Of a stretch of 64,000 nt of DNA, positions 51,741-62,225 are shown piece after piece. Origin of the DNA: Prorocentrum cordatum. Taxonomy: Eukaryota > Sar > Dinophyceae > Prorocentrales > Prorocentraceae. The stretch lies in the NCBI GenBank assembly GCA_963575745.1, contig CAUYUJ010020593.1, positions 293,179 to 357,178 on the forward strand, given 5' to 3'. Positions within the stretch are counted from its first letter, which is position 1, and each line of letters begins with the position of its first letter. A model generated the notes under the pieces. That model did not search any database, was not told the origin of the DNA, and saw only the letters and a list, made by a program, of their open reading frames with translations. The position numbers and the translations under genes were made by a program.

Positions 51741-53230
51741 GCGACACCGACCGTCGTAGCCCCTGGCGGTTTTGCCACTGTCCGCGCTCGCAACCCCGTC
51801 CCTGCCCCATCGGCAGCACACGCGGGCGGGGCGGGCGGAGCTACAGTTCACGAAGTAGATGCCGCGAGGGTGGGAGTCCTGCCGCCGCGGCGACGCCACG
51901 AAGTGATCGAAGGGGCAGCGGCCGACACGGGCAGCGGCCCTGGCCCCGGAGGTGCCCCGAGGGGCTGCCAGGGATGCCCAATGAGCATCGTTTCTCCGAT
52001 CCCCACCCCCAGCGGCGTGGCCTGGGCCCCACTGGCCGATTTACCCCCCTGGATGGGGATATGGGCCGTTCCCCTCGGGTTTCGAGGGGTGTATCCCCAA
52101 CCGGGGGGGGGGAATTTGGTGGGGGCCTCGAGGGGGATGGGAATGGGGATGGGGATCGGATAAACGATACTGATCCAAGGCAGCGCCGGGCTGGTCCTGT
52201 GCTGAGGTCCGAGAAAAAAGCCCGAGTCCCCTGGGACGGCCAAGAAGCCCGGGCACCTCGGGCAAGGGCCCTTCCGCTCAGCACGCGACCCGCCCGCTCC
52301 GCCCCAATCCAGCCATGGTAGGGCGAATGCCGCGTCCACAACAGTACAAGCAACGAAGCGAGGCGATTCTACCAGAGCCGACGTCGGACGCCCAGTGGAG
52401 ATCGACCAGGCATCGACGGAATGCAGGGAGGGCAATGGGAAGAGACGAGATGGGAGATGGACCTGACGGCGAGGAAGAGGGAGCGGACGGTCAAGCGTTG
52501 TGCATGTCTCATGATCGGCCAATCTCTGATTGGGTTCAACCGTACGCACCAAAACATCGCGCAAGACTGAGCGCGTAATGTTCAGGGCCGCTCCGGTAGA
52601 AAGACAAGTAACACCGAAAAACGTCACTACTGGGAGGTATCCGGTACGATGTGGATCGCATGAAGGATAGACATGGAGAGACAGAGAGAGAGAGAGATGT
52701 CTGTATTTGGCTCATGGTGCATCAACTGTATAGTAACGGGCCCATGCTGGACTGTTTTTCATCGCTCGACGGCGGTCTTTGCTTGCTACTCGCTAGCACA
52801 TGGCAGGCCTTGCTAGAGGCGATACGCATCGTCCCACAATCAATACACATCTGCCCTATCCCAGCACAGCACGTCCGCTGAGTTCTCAATGCGGCTGGGG
52901 CTGTGCAAGTCCTTTTCGAGGCCTCCCAAATACGGAGCAAAACAAAACATATCAGGAACCACCAGGACCCCAGGAACACTGGGGAGGACCCCGGAAAGAA
53001 ATCCGGGCAATCCTGGGGAACCCCACAGGCGACTGCCGAGGATACCCAGGGACCTGGCGGAACGGGCCGCAGTCGACACGAACCCTCTTGAATAGAAGGA
53101 ATTGCCACCCCCAGCAAAGCAAACCTCACAGCGTGGGCGTAAAAAGGGGCCGGTACTTGATTGCACCAATTGGGGTCAGCTGGACCACTTGAAGTCGCGG
53201 GGGAAGAAAAAAGGAAGGATGGACAGGTAA
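51741..53230. other. unassigned
   Basis: Long frames exist on both strands at 51850-52630, but none has a recognisable domain or a clear GC3 signal. GGAATGGGGATGGGGATCGG at 52138-52160 is a small repeat. Confidence 0.35.
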
Positions 53231-53466
53231 TCGTTTGCACCACTCGGGGTCTGTTGGGTCAGTTGGACCAGTTGGGGTCAGTGGGGGTCAGGTCTAGGCC
53301 AGGCGAAATACTGCGGGCCAGGCGGAACACACATCTGGCCCAACAGACCCAACTGGCCCAACTGACCCCCTTGGCCCAACGGACCCAGCTGGCCCAACTG
53401 ACCCAACTGGCCCAACGGACCCAACTGGCCGAATTGACCCAACTGGCCAAACTGACCCTACTGACT
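53231..53466. repeat. CCCAACTGG minisatellite with an inverted arm
   Basis: 53335-53466 repeats ACCCAACTGGCCCAACTG (about 7 units). 53246-53293 carries the complement (TTGGGTCAGTTGGACCAG), so the two blocks can fold on each other. Confidence 0.85.
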
Positions 53467-53482
53467 CGGGAGGAAAAGGTCC

Positions 53483-53512
53483 CTCCTCCTCCTCCTCCTC
53501 CTCCTCCTCCTT
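53483..53512. repeat. (CTC)n tract
   Basis: Short pure tract. Confidence 0.9.
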
Positions 53513-53639
53513 CCCTTTTCCTTATAGATAACTCCTCCCCTTCTCACACCAGACTTGTCTGTTCCGCGGGACGGTCGTTTCGCCTGAGACTTTCACCGCT
53601 TTTGACCCTGAAACCAAAACATTGGCAACAATTTCACAC

Positions 53640-54640
53640 ATGGAGGGCGGATGGTTTTCAGAATGTGGTTCTCGCACTAGCACCGCGCACATTCGTTCTT
53701 CATGAATTCTGCCAGGGTCTCACGGATTGACGGCGGTCCCTTTTCAAAATGTAGCTCTCGCCTTGGCGCCGCGCACAGTCGTTTAACGGGTATTCAAACG
53801 GTTGTCTTCCAACGAGGCGGTTCCCTCAATCGAAATGAACTCTTGTAGGGTCCTATGACGGAAGAGCTTGGAGGGAGGGTTCATCCCAACACCGTTGATG
53901 GCTCTTGGGTTTGCAGTGGTCTCCCTCCTCCATTCCTTCTCCTTACCGTTAACTCCTCACTGTCGCACCCCGAGGCAAGTTTTTAGGGCGGGCCGGGCGT
54001 TTCGCCTCAGATTTCCTCACCACTTATGACTCTGAAGCTTAAAAAGTGACAACAGTTACACAGATGGAGGGCGGGTCGTTTTCAAAATATGGCTCTCGCC
54101 TCAGCGCCGCGCACATTCGTTTCCAAACTTTGCGAGGGCTTCATTGATTGAGGGCGGGTCGTTTTCAAACTGTGGCTCTCGCATTTGCGCCGCACACATT
54201 CGTTTGTACAAAAATTGCAAGAGATTTCCGGATTGAGGGCGGGTGGTCTTCAAAATGTGGCTTTCGCCTGAACGCCGCGCACATTTGTTTTCAAAGTTGC
54301 AAGAGCTTCACGGATTGAGCGCGGGTCGTTTTCAAAATGTGGCTCTCGCCTTAGCGCCGCGCACATTCGTCTCCAAAATTTGCAAGAGCTTCACGGATTG
54401 AGGGCAGGTCTTTTTCAACATGTGGCTCTCGCATTCGCGCCGCGCACATTCGTTTTAAAGATTTGCAAGAGCTTCACGGAATGAGGGCGGGTCGTTTTCA
54501 AAATGTGGCTCTCGCCTTAGCGCCGCGCACATTATTTTCCAAAATTTGCAAGTGTTTCACGGATTGAAGGCAGATCGTTTTCACTATGTGACTCTCGCCT
54601 TAGCGCCGCGCACATTCGTTATAAATATTTGCCAAATCTT
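53640..54640. repeat. 83-bp satellite
   Basis: The core GCGCCGCGCACATTCG recurs near 54103, 54186, 54270, 54354, 54436, 54520 and 54605 (spacing 82-85), with two outlying copies near 53693 and 53764. Between cores runs TTTGCAAGAGCTTCACGG and GTTTTCAAAATGTGGCTC. Confidence 0.95.
53806..53942. repeat. duplicated block flanking the 83-bp satellite, copy 1
   Basis: Matches 54846-54975: CTTCCAACGAGGC, GAAATGAAC, GGAGGGTT, CCAACACCGTTGATGGCTC and GGGTTT, then CTCCTCC. The two copies bracket most of the satellite in direct orientation. Confidence 0.85.
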
Positions 54641-54845
54641 CACGGATTCCCATGATCAACGTACCAAGAATGATGTTTTGGACGGATTCAGGACTACGCG
54701 GGTGCAACAGTTATGTTGATTCGCGGCGTTGACATCAACAATGGCGTTGTGGCACGATTCCAGATCGCCAAAACGCAGCAGTCAGGTTGATACGTGGCGT
54801 TAAAATCCCGAGAACAATGTTTTGGCATGCTTCTGGATCTTCAAA

Positions 54846-54975
54846 CGGTTCTTCCAACGAGGCAGTGCCCCTCCATAGAAATGAACCTTTGTATGGGGCC
54901 TATGAGGGAGCTTGGAAGGAGGGTTAATTCCAACATCGTTGATGACTCGTGGGTTTACACTGGTCCTCCTCCTTC
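54846..54975. repeat. duplicated block flanking the 83-bp satellite, copy 2
   Basis: Partner of 53806-53942; here the CTCCTCC end has grown into a 340-bp CTC tract. Confidence 0.85.
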
Positions 54976-55310
54976 TCCTCCTCGTCCTCCTCCTCCTCCT
55001 CAGAGCAAGCCGAGCCGGCGCACGGGCTGGCGCGCGGGCCAGCCGAGCCAGGGGCCGACCACCACCTCCTCCTCCTCCTCCTCCTCCTCCTCCTCCTCCT
55101 CCTCCTACTCCTCCTTCTCCGCCTCCTCCTCCTCCTCGTCTCATTTCTCCCCCTCCTCCCTCCTCCCTCCTCCCTCCTCCCTCCTCCCTCCCTCCTCCTC
55201 CCTCCTCCTCCTCCCTCCTCCCTCCTCCCCCTCCTCCTCCTCCTCCTCCTCCTCCTCCTCCTCCTCCTCCTCCTCCTCCTCCTCCTCCTCCTCCTCCCCT
55301 CCTCCGCCCC
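54965..55310. repeat. (CTC)n tract
   Basis: CTC repeats with one GC-rich interruption at 55000-55060. Confidence 0.95.
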
Positions 55311-55359
55311 TCCCCCCCGCAGAACCAGCGCGCGGGGGCGGGCGGCGACGGCAGCAGCG

Positions 55360-56080
55360 ACAACCCAGGCTAATACCACAAGCTAAAACCACAGGCGCTC
55401 GGAGGAGCCATGCCCGTAGATTAACACAACAAGCTGATACCACAGGCTCGGCGGAATTCCACAGGCTATTAAGGCCACAAGCTCACTGGAATGCTGCCAG
55501 CCAGGCTAAAGCCACCAGTTCATAATCGCTCGGCGGAGCAAGGCCCGCAGGATAATACCACCGACATGGGTGGAATATCCCAGCCTGGTACCGCAGGCGA
55601 AGACCACAAGCTAGCACCACAGGCGCTAGCCGAAGCCAGGCCCGCAGGCTCAGGCCAAAGGTGAATATCCCAGGCTCGGCGGAATACCACAGGCTATTAC
55701 CACAGGCGTGTTACCGATCCGCGAAATCAGGCCCCTGGGCTACCACCACGGGCTCGACTAATACTGGTGGCGAGTACCACAGGCTAGCGGCACATGCAAA
55801 TACTACAGGCTCATAACCACAGGCGAATTGCCGCTCAGCGAGGCCAGGCCCGTTAAGTGAATACCCACACGCTAATATCACAGGCTCGCCGGTACCACAG
55901 GCTTATACCACGAGCGAATTGCAGTTCGCCAGAGAAGGCCCGCGGGCTAACAACGCACACCAGCTAATACCACAAGCTTGTACATCAGGCCACTTACTGC
56001 TCAGCGGAGCCAGGCCTGAGGGCCAATACCACAGGCTAATACCCCGGGCTCGGCCAATACCTCAAGCTAGTCCCAAAGAA
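55360..56080 (+). repeat. TACCACAGGCT megasatellite, block 1
   Basis: Short words (AATACCACAGGCT, ATACCACAAGCT) alternate with a longer word GCTCGGCGGAGCCAGGCC. Word order is irregular; spacing is mostly 12-15 or about 45 bp. Confidence 0.93.
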
Positions 56081-56614
56081 CGTGCACATACGCATGGCCC
56101 GGAACGACTTTGGTGATACTCATGGTTAGCGATGAACTGTGCTTTCGCCGGTTTCCGAAAACAGGACCTAGGATAACTTACAGGGCAGTGTTTGTTACAT
56201 GACTTTTAAACATATAGGTATCTTTATACATGATTAATGTATGAATTAAGTTATGCATGAATTCATCATCGCTTTTGATACTAAATCCCTGCATTTTTAA
56301 TAGATGATCCGCACGCGGAGCATGTATTAAAAACGGCGCTGTAGCAGGAGAGGGGGGCCAGGCAGACTTAACGAGACCCCAGGTTATCACAGAGATTAGA
56401 AAAGGACTGAGGAGGACATAGGAGGACGAGGGCCTGGGAGCAACCACGAAGACGCAGGACGACGAGGGCATAGGAGCTCCCACGTGGACGAGGACATGGG
56501 AGCAACCACGAGAACGAGGACGTAGCAGCAGACACGAAGGCGACGACATAAGGGCCACCCAACCCTCCACCAAACCGCAGTACACGAAAGCCTTCTGTGT
56601 ACCTTGCTATTGGG
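56081..56614. other. unassigned, AT-rich centre
   Basis: 56190-56330 is AT-rich. 56395-56560 repeats GGACGAGG and CATAGGAG words. No gene seen. Confidence 0.4.
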
Positions 56615-56760
56615 GCCATGTCGGGGTTCTGTGGTATACCTTGTGCTATTCGCTGACTCTGTGGTGCTAGCCTAGAGTATGGGCTTGCGGGGTTGGCTCC
56701 GCCGAGCGACTGTGGTCTTAGCCTGTGGTAGTATTAGCCTGCTCCTCCAGAACTGTCCGT
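56615..56760 (-). repeat. TACCACAGGCT megasatellite, inverted block 2
   Basis: Same words on the opposite strand (TCTGTGGT, GGCTCCGCCGAGCG, AGCCTGTGGTA). Confidence 0.85.
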
Positions 56761-56887
56761 CGCCGTCTTTACTCTTTACTCAAGCTGCTCGGTGTTGGCG
56801 CTGGCGGCCAGTTGCCGGTCCGTCCGAAGCTGGCTTGCCAGGGGGTGTTCCCCGCTGTTGCCTTCTTGTCCGCCCCGCCGGCGCCCG

Positions 56888-57022
56888 ATGGCCCCAGACT
56901 GTCGCATCTGCCTGGACAACATCCACCCCAACGTCCCAGGGGACCCCGCCCAGTCGTTGGCCTGCGGCCACACATACCACGCCGATTGCTTGCAGCGCTT
57001 GCACAAGGGGATTTCGCTCATC
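56888..57022 (+). pseudogene. RING-H2 finger fragment, 3' side replaced by the megasatellite
   Basis: From Met at 56888 the frame reads DCRICLDNI, then LACGHTYHADCLQRLHKG. Cys5, Cys8, Cys26, His28, His31 and Cys34 give C-x2-C-x17-C-x-H-x2-H-x2-C, the first six ligands of a RING-H2 domain. The final C-x2-C is missing because from about 57022 the frame runs into GGATACCACAGGCTCGGCG repeats. Upstream of the Met the frame is open to 56792. RING fingers recruit E2 enzymes in ubiquitin transfer. This piece could be a broken gene, or an exon ending just before a repeat-filled intron. Confidence 0.7.
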
Positions 57023-57535
57023 GCCACAGGCGGATACCACAGGCTCGGCGAATACAACAGCCCCGGCGAAAACCGCAGGCTGATACCACAAGCTGATACC
57101 ACAGATGCTTGGCGGAGCCAGGCCCGTGGACCAAAACCAGTCTCGGCTAATACGACAAGCGAATACCACAGGCCAATGCGACAGGCGAAAACCAACGGCG
57201 AATACCACAGGCTAACCATCGCTCGGCGAAGCCAGGCCTGTGGACGAATACCAACGGCTAATACCACAGGCTAATGCCCGCGCGGCTGAGCCAGCCCTGC
57301 AGGCTAAGCGAAAGTCACCGGCGTATCACCGCTCGTCTCAGCCAGGCCCGCGGGCAAATACCACAGGCTCGGCTAATACAACAGGCCCGGCTAAAACCGC
57401 AGGCTGATACCACAAGCTGATACCACAGACGCTTGGCGGAGCCAGGCCCGTGGGCGAATACCACAGGCTCGGCTGATACCACAGGCGACTACCACAAGCC
57501 CGTGGGCGCATACCACAGGCGAGAAATAGGAGGAG
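57023..57535 (+). repeat. TACCACAGGCT megasatellite, block 3
   Basis: Starts directly after the RING fragment. Confidence 0.93.
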
Positions 57536-57913
57536 CAAGGGGACCACCGTACCCCCTGGACCCTAGAGGCGTGCTAGAACGCCATGTTCTGATAGGGTTT
57601 CCGTAATCTTCTTCTAAGGCCCCTCCCCCTCCTTCCCCGCCACCCGCGCACGGAAACAAATGTGTCTTGAACATGATTGTTTTTGTTCGCCCAGGCGACA
57701 GTGCAGAATCCTCCTGCAAAACAACACCACGCAGGCGATGGGGTTTGAAGACTCGCTTCCCGAAAGGTCGTTTTCCAGACTCAAAACAAAAAGACTTGAT
57801 TCCAGGCCCAGGATCGGGCCCCGTACCGACCCACCCTGCCAGAACGCAAAGGCCTCTCATGCATCCCTCCAGAATCAGACGACGACGACCACGACGACGA
57901 CGACGACGACAAA
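57309..57913 (+). repeat. segmental duplication, copy 1 (partner 60338-60969)
   Basis: Begins within the megasatellite (CCGCTCGTCTCAGCCAGGCC) and continues through unique sequence (GGGGACCACCGTACCCCCTG, TAGGGTTTCCGTAATCTTCT, GCAGAATCCTCCTGCAAAA) to a GAC tract at 57874-57913. Identity is roughly 93% by eye. Confidence 0.93.
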
Positions 57914-57914
57914 C

Positions 57915-58790
57915 ATTTGCTCCGACAAGCCAATGCCACAGGCTCGGCCAATGCCGTGGCTCATACCACAGGCGAATTCCGGCTCGGCGGAGCATGCCCC
58001 GCAAGCTAAGATCACAAACTCGGCGGAATACTCCGGGCGAGTACCACAGGCTCATACTCCAAGCTAATACCACAGGCTAACACAACGGGTCACTACCACA
58101 GGCTAATACCACAAGCTCGGCGGCATACCACACGCTAAACACCGCCCCGCGAAACCAGGCCAGCAGGCGAATACCATAGGCTCGGCTAAGACCACAGGCG
58201 CATACCGCAAGCTAACGAAACAAGCGAACACCACGGATTAGTACCCAAACCGCAGGCTGATTACAGCTCGGCGGAAACAGACCAATAGACTAATACCACA
58301 AGCTAGTGCCACAAGCTCGGCCAAAACCGGTGCTAAACAACAAGCTAATTCCCGCTCGGCGGGGCAAACCCCGCAGGCTAAAGCCACCAAGCCACCGACC
58401 AAGTACCGCTCGGCGGAGCCAGGCCCGCAAGCTAATACCACAGGCTCGGCTCACACAACAATCCTGGAAAACCACAAACTCGGCGAAGTACCACTGGCTA
58501 ATACCACAGGCTGATAACACAGGCCGATCGCCGCTCTGCGGAGCCAGGCCCGCAGGCTAATACCACAGACTCGGCGGAATACCCCAGGTTGATACCCCAG
58601 GCTAATGCCGCAAGCCAATACCACAGGCAAATACCACAGGCCGATACCACATACTCGGCGGAATACCCTCAATACCGCAGGCCGATTACCCCTCGGCGGA
58701 GCCAGGTCCGTAGACTGACATCACAGGCTCGGCCAATACCCTGTGGCTCATACCGCCGGCTGATTACCGCCCGACGGACCCAGCTGCGTA
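57915..58790 (+). repeat. TACCACAGGCT megasatellite, block 4
   Basis: Part of it (58123-58300) matches 60025-60225 more closely than other blocks (CATACCGCAAGCTAACGAAA, AACACCACGG), so it belongs to the same duplication history. Confidence 0.93.
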
Positions 58791-58832
58791 TGCTGAGACC
58801 ACAACCCCGGTGTGCTCATGTCGGCTGCACGC

Positions 58833-58992
58833 AAGAGTGACCCCGGGTAAGAGTGACCTTGGGTGCGCGGTTTTTTGGGGGGCCGCCGGGGGCCCAACGC
58901 AGGTGCGCAGGACGCTGCCGCCGCATCGCTCTCGGCGATCGGGGGGCCCCACTGGGCCCGCACCAAGGGCCACTCCGGCGAGAGGTCACTCC
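58833..58992. mobile_element. MITE family M3, copy 2
   Basis: Ends AAGAGTGACCCCGGG and GCGAGAGGTCACTCCT are imperfect inverted repeats. Internal GAGTGACCTTGGGTGCGCGG matches copy 1. Confidence 0.75.
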
Positions 58993-59022
58993 TACGTGTA
59001 GTCGACCCTGCCCCAGCAATAC

Positions 59023-59180
59023 TGAAGGAGCCCCAGGACACACAAATAAATACACACAAATAAAAGGATTCCCTATATTTTCCCATATTTTCGGAGTTTT
59101 TGTCTTCCCGCCCAATTCCCATATTTTCCAATATTTTCTTGGGGATCGACGATTAATTGTGTCTGTGTGTTTCTTTCCCT
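59023..59180 (+). mobile_element. short interspersed family S1, copy 3, with 10-bp target duplication
   Basis: 158 bp from TGAAGGAGCCCCAGGACAC to TGTGTTTCTTTCCCT, flanked by perfect CCAGCAATAC direct repeats (59013-59022, 59181-59190). The 3' end is a pyrimidine run followed by AG from the target copy, as at a 3' splice site. Confidence 0.9.
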
Positions 59181-59331
59181 CCAGCAATACCACCCCCGCC
59201 CTCGAAGCACGCCCCGCCTGGCAGGACGTCCCGCCCCCGCGGGCCCCGCCGGCCTGCGCACCCGAGGGGCGGCCACGAAGAGTGCAGGCGAGAGCGCAGG
59301 CGAGACGTGCATGCCCCAGCCTCACAACACA

Positions 59332-59498
59332 TGACCACCTACCAGACCACCCCAACCCAACCCGAAGACCCGAATTTCGGGTTGGGGGGGGTAAGGGTTC
59401 CACACGTGTTTTTTCGATGTGTCCCGACCCCCCCCCACTGGAAATCGAGGGTAAATCTGAGCCTTCGGGTTGGGTTGGGGTGGTTTGGTGGGTGGTGA
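59332..59498. mobile_element. MITE family M4, copy 2
   Basis: Inverted ends CACCCCAACCCAACCCGAAG and CTTCGGGTTGGGTTGGGGTG extend to about 35 bp with mismatches. Flanks are ACACA on both sides (59327-59331, 59499-59503), though that sequence is low in complexity. Confidence 0.8.
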
Positions 59499-59653
59499 AC
59501 ACACGCCAGTCGCCGGTCGGAAGCGCCGGGCCCGCAGGCGGACACCACGGACCACGGGCGCTGAAGCCACCGGCCCGCAGCGCAGGCCAGGCGCCGCCCC
59601 CGGCGGAGCCAGGCCTGCAGCCACAGCTTCGGCAGCAGACCCCACTGCAAAAC

Positions 59654-59811
59654 TGAAGGGGCCCCAGGACACACAAATAGATACACACAAATAAAGAGAT
59701 TCCCCATATTTTTCCAATAGTTTCTGGGTTTCTGTCTTCCCCCCCACTTCCCATATTTTCCCATATCTTCTGGGGAATCGAGGATTAATTGTGTCTGTGA
59801 TTTTTCCTCTC
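59654..59811 (+). mobile_element. short interspersed family S1, copy 4, with near-perfect target duplication
   Basis: 158 bp, starting TGAAGGGGCCCCAGGACAC, flanked by CTGCAAAAC (59645-59653) and CTGAAAAAC (59812-59820), 8 of 9 matching. Same length as copy 3. Confidence 0.9.
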
Positions 59812-59817
59812 CTGAAA

Positions 59818-60555
59818 AACCACAGGCAAATGCCGCAAGCTAACATCACAGGCGCTTGGCGGAGCCAAGCCCGCACGCCGATACCAAAAACGGAAAGCCG
59901 CTCCGCGGAACCGGGCCCGTGTGCTACCACCACAGCCTCGGCGAACACCATGGGCGAATACCACAGGCTAACGAATCAGGCAACCACCGCGGGTACACAG
60001 GCTACTACCACAAGCTAATACCACAGATTCGCCGGGATACCACAGGCTAAGCACCGGCGCGCGAAACCAGGCCCACGAGCTAATGCCACGGGCTCGGCTA
60101 ATACCACAGGCGCATACCGCAGGCTAACGAAACAGGCGAACACCACGGGATCGTACCCATACCGCCAGCTGATGACCGCTCGGCAGAAGCAGGCTCGTTG
60201 ACTAATCCCACAAGCTGAGGCCACAGGCTCGGTCAATACCGTGGCTCATACCACAGGCTAGTTCCCGCTCGGCTGAGCCAACCCCGCAGGCTAAGACAAC
60301 ACACTCGGCGGAACACCGCGGGCGAATACCACTGGCTAAAGCCACCGCCAAATTACCGCTCGTCTCAGCCAGGCCCGCGGGCAAATACCACAAGCTCAGC
60401 CAACACAACAGGCCCGGCTAAAACCGCAGGCTGATACCACAAGCTGATACCACAGACGCTTGGCGGAGTCAGTCCCATGGGCGAATACCACAGGCTCGGC
60501 TGATACCACAGGCGACTACCACAAGCCCGTGGGCGCATATCACAGGCGAGAAATA
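59818..60555 (+). repeat. TACCACAGGCT megasatellite, block 5
   Basis: Same words as the other blocks; starts right at the 3' flank of S1 copy 4. Confidence 0.93.
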
Positions 60556-60909
60556 GGAGGAGCAAGGGGACCACCGTACCCCCTGGACCCTGGAGGCGTG
60601 CTAGAACGCCACGTGCTGTCTGATAGGGTTTCCGTAATCTTCTTCTAAGGCCCACCCCCCCCTTCCCCGCCACCCGCGCACGGAAACAAATGTGTCTTGA
60701 CACTTGTGTTTTTCTTCGCCCGCGCGACAGTGCAGAATCCTCCTGCAAAAAATACCATGCAGGCGATGGGGTCTAAAAACTCGCTTCACCAGGGGTCGAT
60801 TTCCAAACTCCGCTCAGAAAGACTCGATTCCAGGCCCCAGACCGGGTCCCGTACCGACCCACCCCGCCAAAACGCAGAGGCCTCTCATGCATCTCTCAAG
60901 AGAAGCAGA

Positions 60910-60969
<60 letters not shown>
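60338..60969 (+). repeat. segmental duplication, copy 2
   Basis: Partner of 57309-57913. Its terminal GAC tract (60909-60969, about 20 units) is longer than in copy 1. Confidence 0.93.
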
Positions 60970-60970
<1 letters not shown>

Positions 60971-61269
60971 TATGATTATGACTTATGACCACGACGACGT
61001 CGAAATATTGGCGCCGATTACCTTAGGAAACAAACAATGAGCAACCGAAGCTCCTACGCTATCTGTTCGCGAGCGACGGAACCCGCCACACAAACTTGCT
61101 GCTGGAGGAGCCTAGCGCGACCCCAATTAGGAGAAGACTTCCTACTGGCCATCGCTCGGACGTCCATTCCCTGTGCTTTTGTCGGTTTCGTGCGTGGTTG
61201 TTTCGCCAAATGATCAAGGATGCTCCTCGATGGTCCTCGCCGAAGGAAAAATGCACACGTCCGAGCGAT
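60970..61269. other. unassigned
   Basis: No gene recognised. Confidence 0.35.
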
Positions 61270-61400
61270 GCCAAGTGCGTTGCTTTGCGTCGCTTGGCAT
61301 TGCTTGGGATTGCTTGACATTGTTTGGCTCTGCTTGGCATTACGTGGCTCTGTGTTGCATGGATTGGCACTGTTTGGTATTGCTTGGCACTGTCTTTTCA
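61270..61400. repeat. 10-bp repeat TTGGCATTGC
   Basis: About 12 degenerate units (GCTTGGCATT, GTTTGGCTCT). Confidence 0.85.
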
Positions 61401-61967
61401 ATGCCAAGGAACCCGAAGAACGTGGAACAACCTTGGGGGACCCAAGGAGCCCAAGCAACTAACAAGACCAGGGAACCTTGGGAACCCGCGGAACATAATT
61501 TGGGAACGAAAAGAACCAAAGCAAATAATACGTACAGGCCCGAAGAAACATGAAGACACCAAGCAAAAAACAAGACCGAGGACCGAGGACCCCGAGGACA
61601 AAAGACAAAAAGCAAGACAGGGGAAGTCAATAACACTTCTAAAGAAACAAAAACGGTGGACCCCGGGGGAACCCCCGTGCAAGGAAACAAGACCAGGGAC
61701 CCCTGGGGAACCCAGGCGGGACCAGGTCCAGCCACCACAGGATTCTTCAGCGACACTTAAAAATCCTTGAGGCCATGCCTGACTGGTGAAAAAGACAAGC
61801 TAGACCAGCCAAGCGAGATCGCAACCAACTATCTCCTCCTCCTCTTCTTCTTCGTTTTCTTAGTATTATTGTTTCTTTTTTCGTACCATTATTATTACGA
61901 GTCTTGATACTATCCTGCTTCGTCCTATTAGAATTATGATTCTCAGTATTGAATTGTTTTTAGGTGT
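61401..61967. other. purine-rich degenerate repeats, then AT-rich stretch
   Basis: AAGACCAGGGAACC-like words to 61760. 61835-61965 is T-rich with ATTATT/CTTCTT triplets, like 18392-18540. No gene seen. Confidence 0.5.
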
Positions 61968-62225
61968 TGTTCCTCCTACTCCTCCCCCTCCTCCTCCTGC
62001 GCCGCCGCCGCCGCCTTCGCCTCCGCCGCCGTCGCCGCAGCCGCCTCCGCCTCCGCCTCCGCCTCCGCCTCCGCCTCCGCCTCCGCCTCCGCCTCGGCCT
62101 CGGCCTCCGCCTCCGCCTCCGCCTCCGCCTCCGCCTCCTCCTCCGCCTCCTCCTCCTCCTCCTCTTCCTCTTCCTCTTCCCCCTCATCCTCCTCCTCCTC
62201 CTCCTCCTTCTCCTCCTCCCCCTGC
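61968..62225. repeat. (CTC)n / (CCTCCG)n tract
   Basis: Hexanucleotide CCTCCG dominates 62044-62140, with CTC on both sides. Confidence 0.95.

Noticed and set aside
51848-52627. 259-codon minus-strand frame
   Set aside because: No domain, weak third-position GC signal and a repeat-derived IPIPIPIP stretch; not enough support for a gene.
54065-54640. CRISPR-like regular spacing of ~83 bp
   Set aside because: The whole unit is repeated, not only a short repeat with unique spacers, and the context is eukaryotic.
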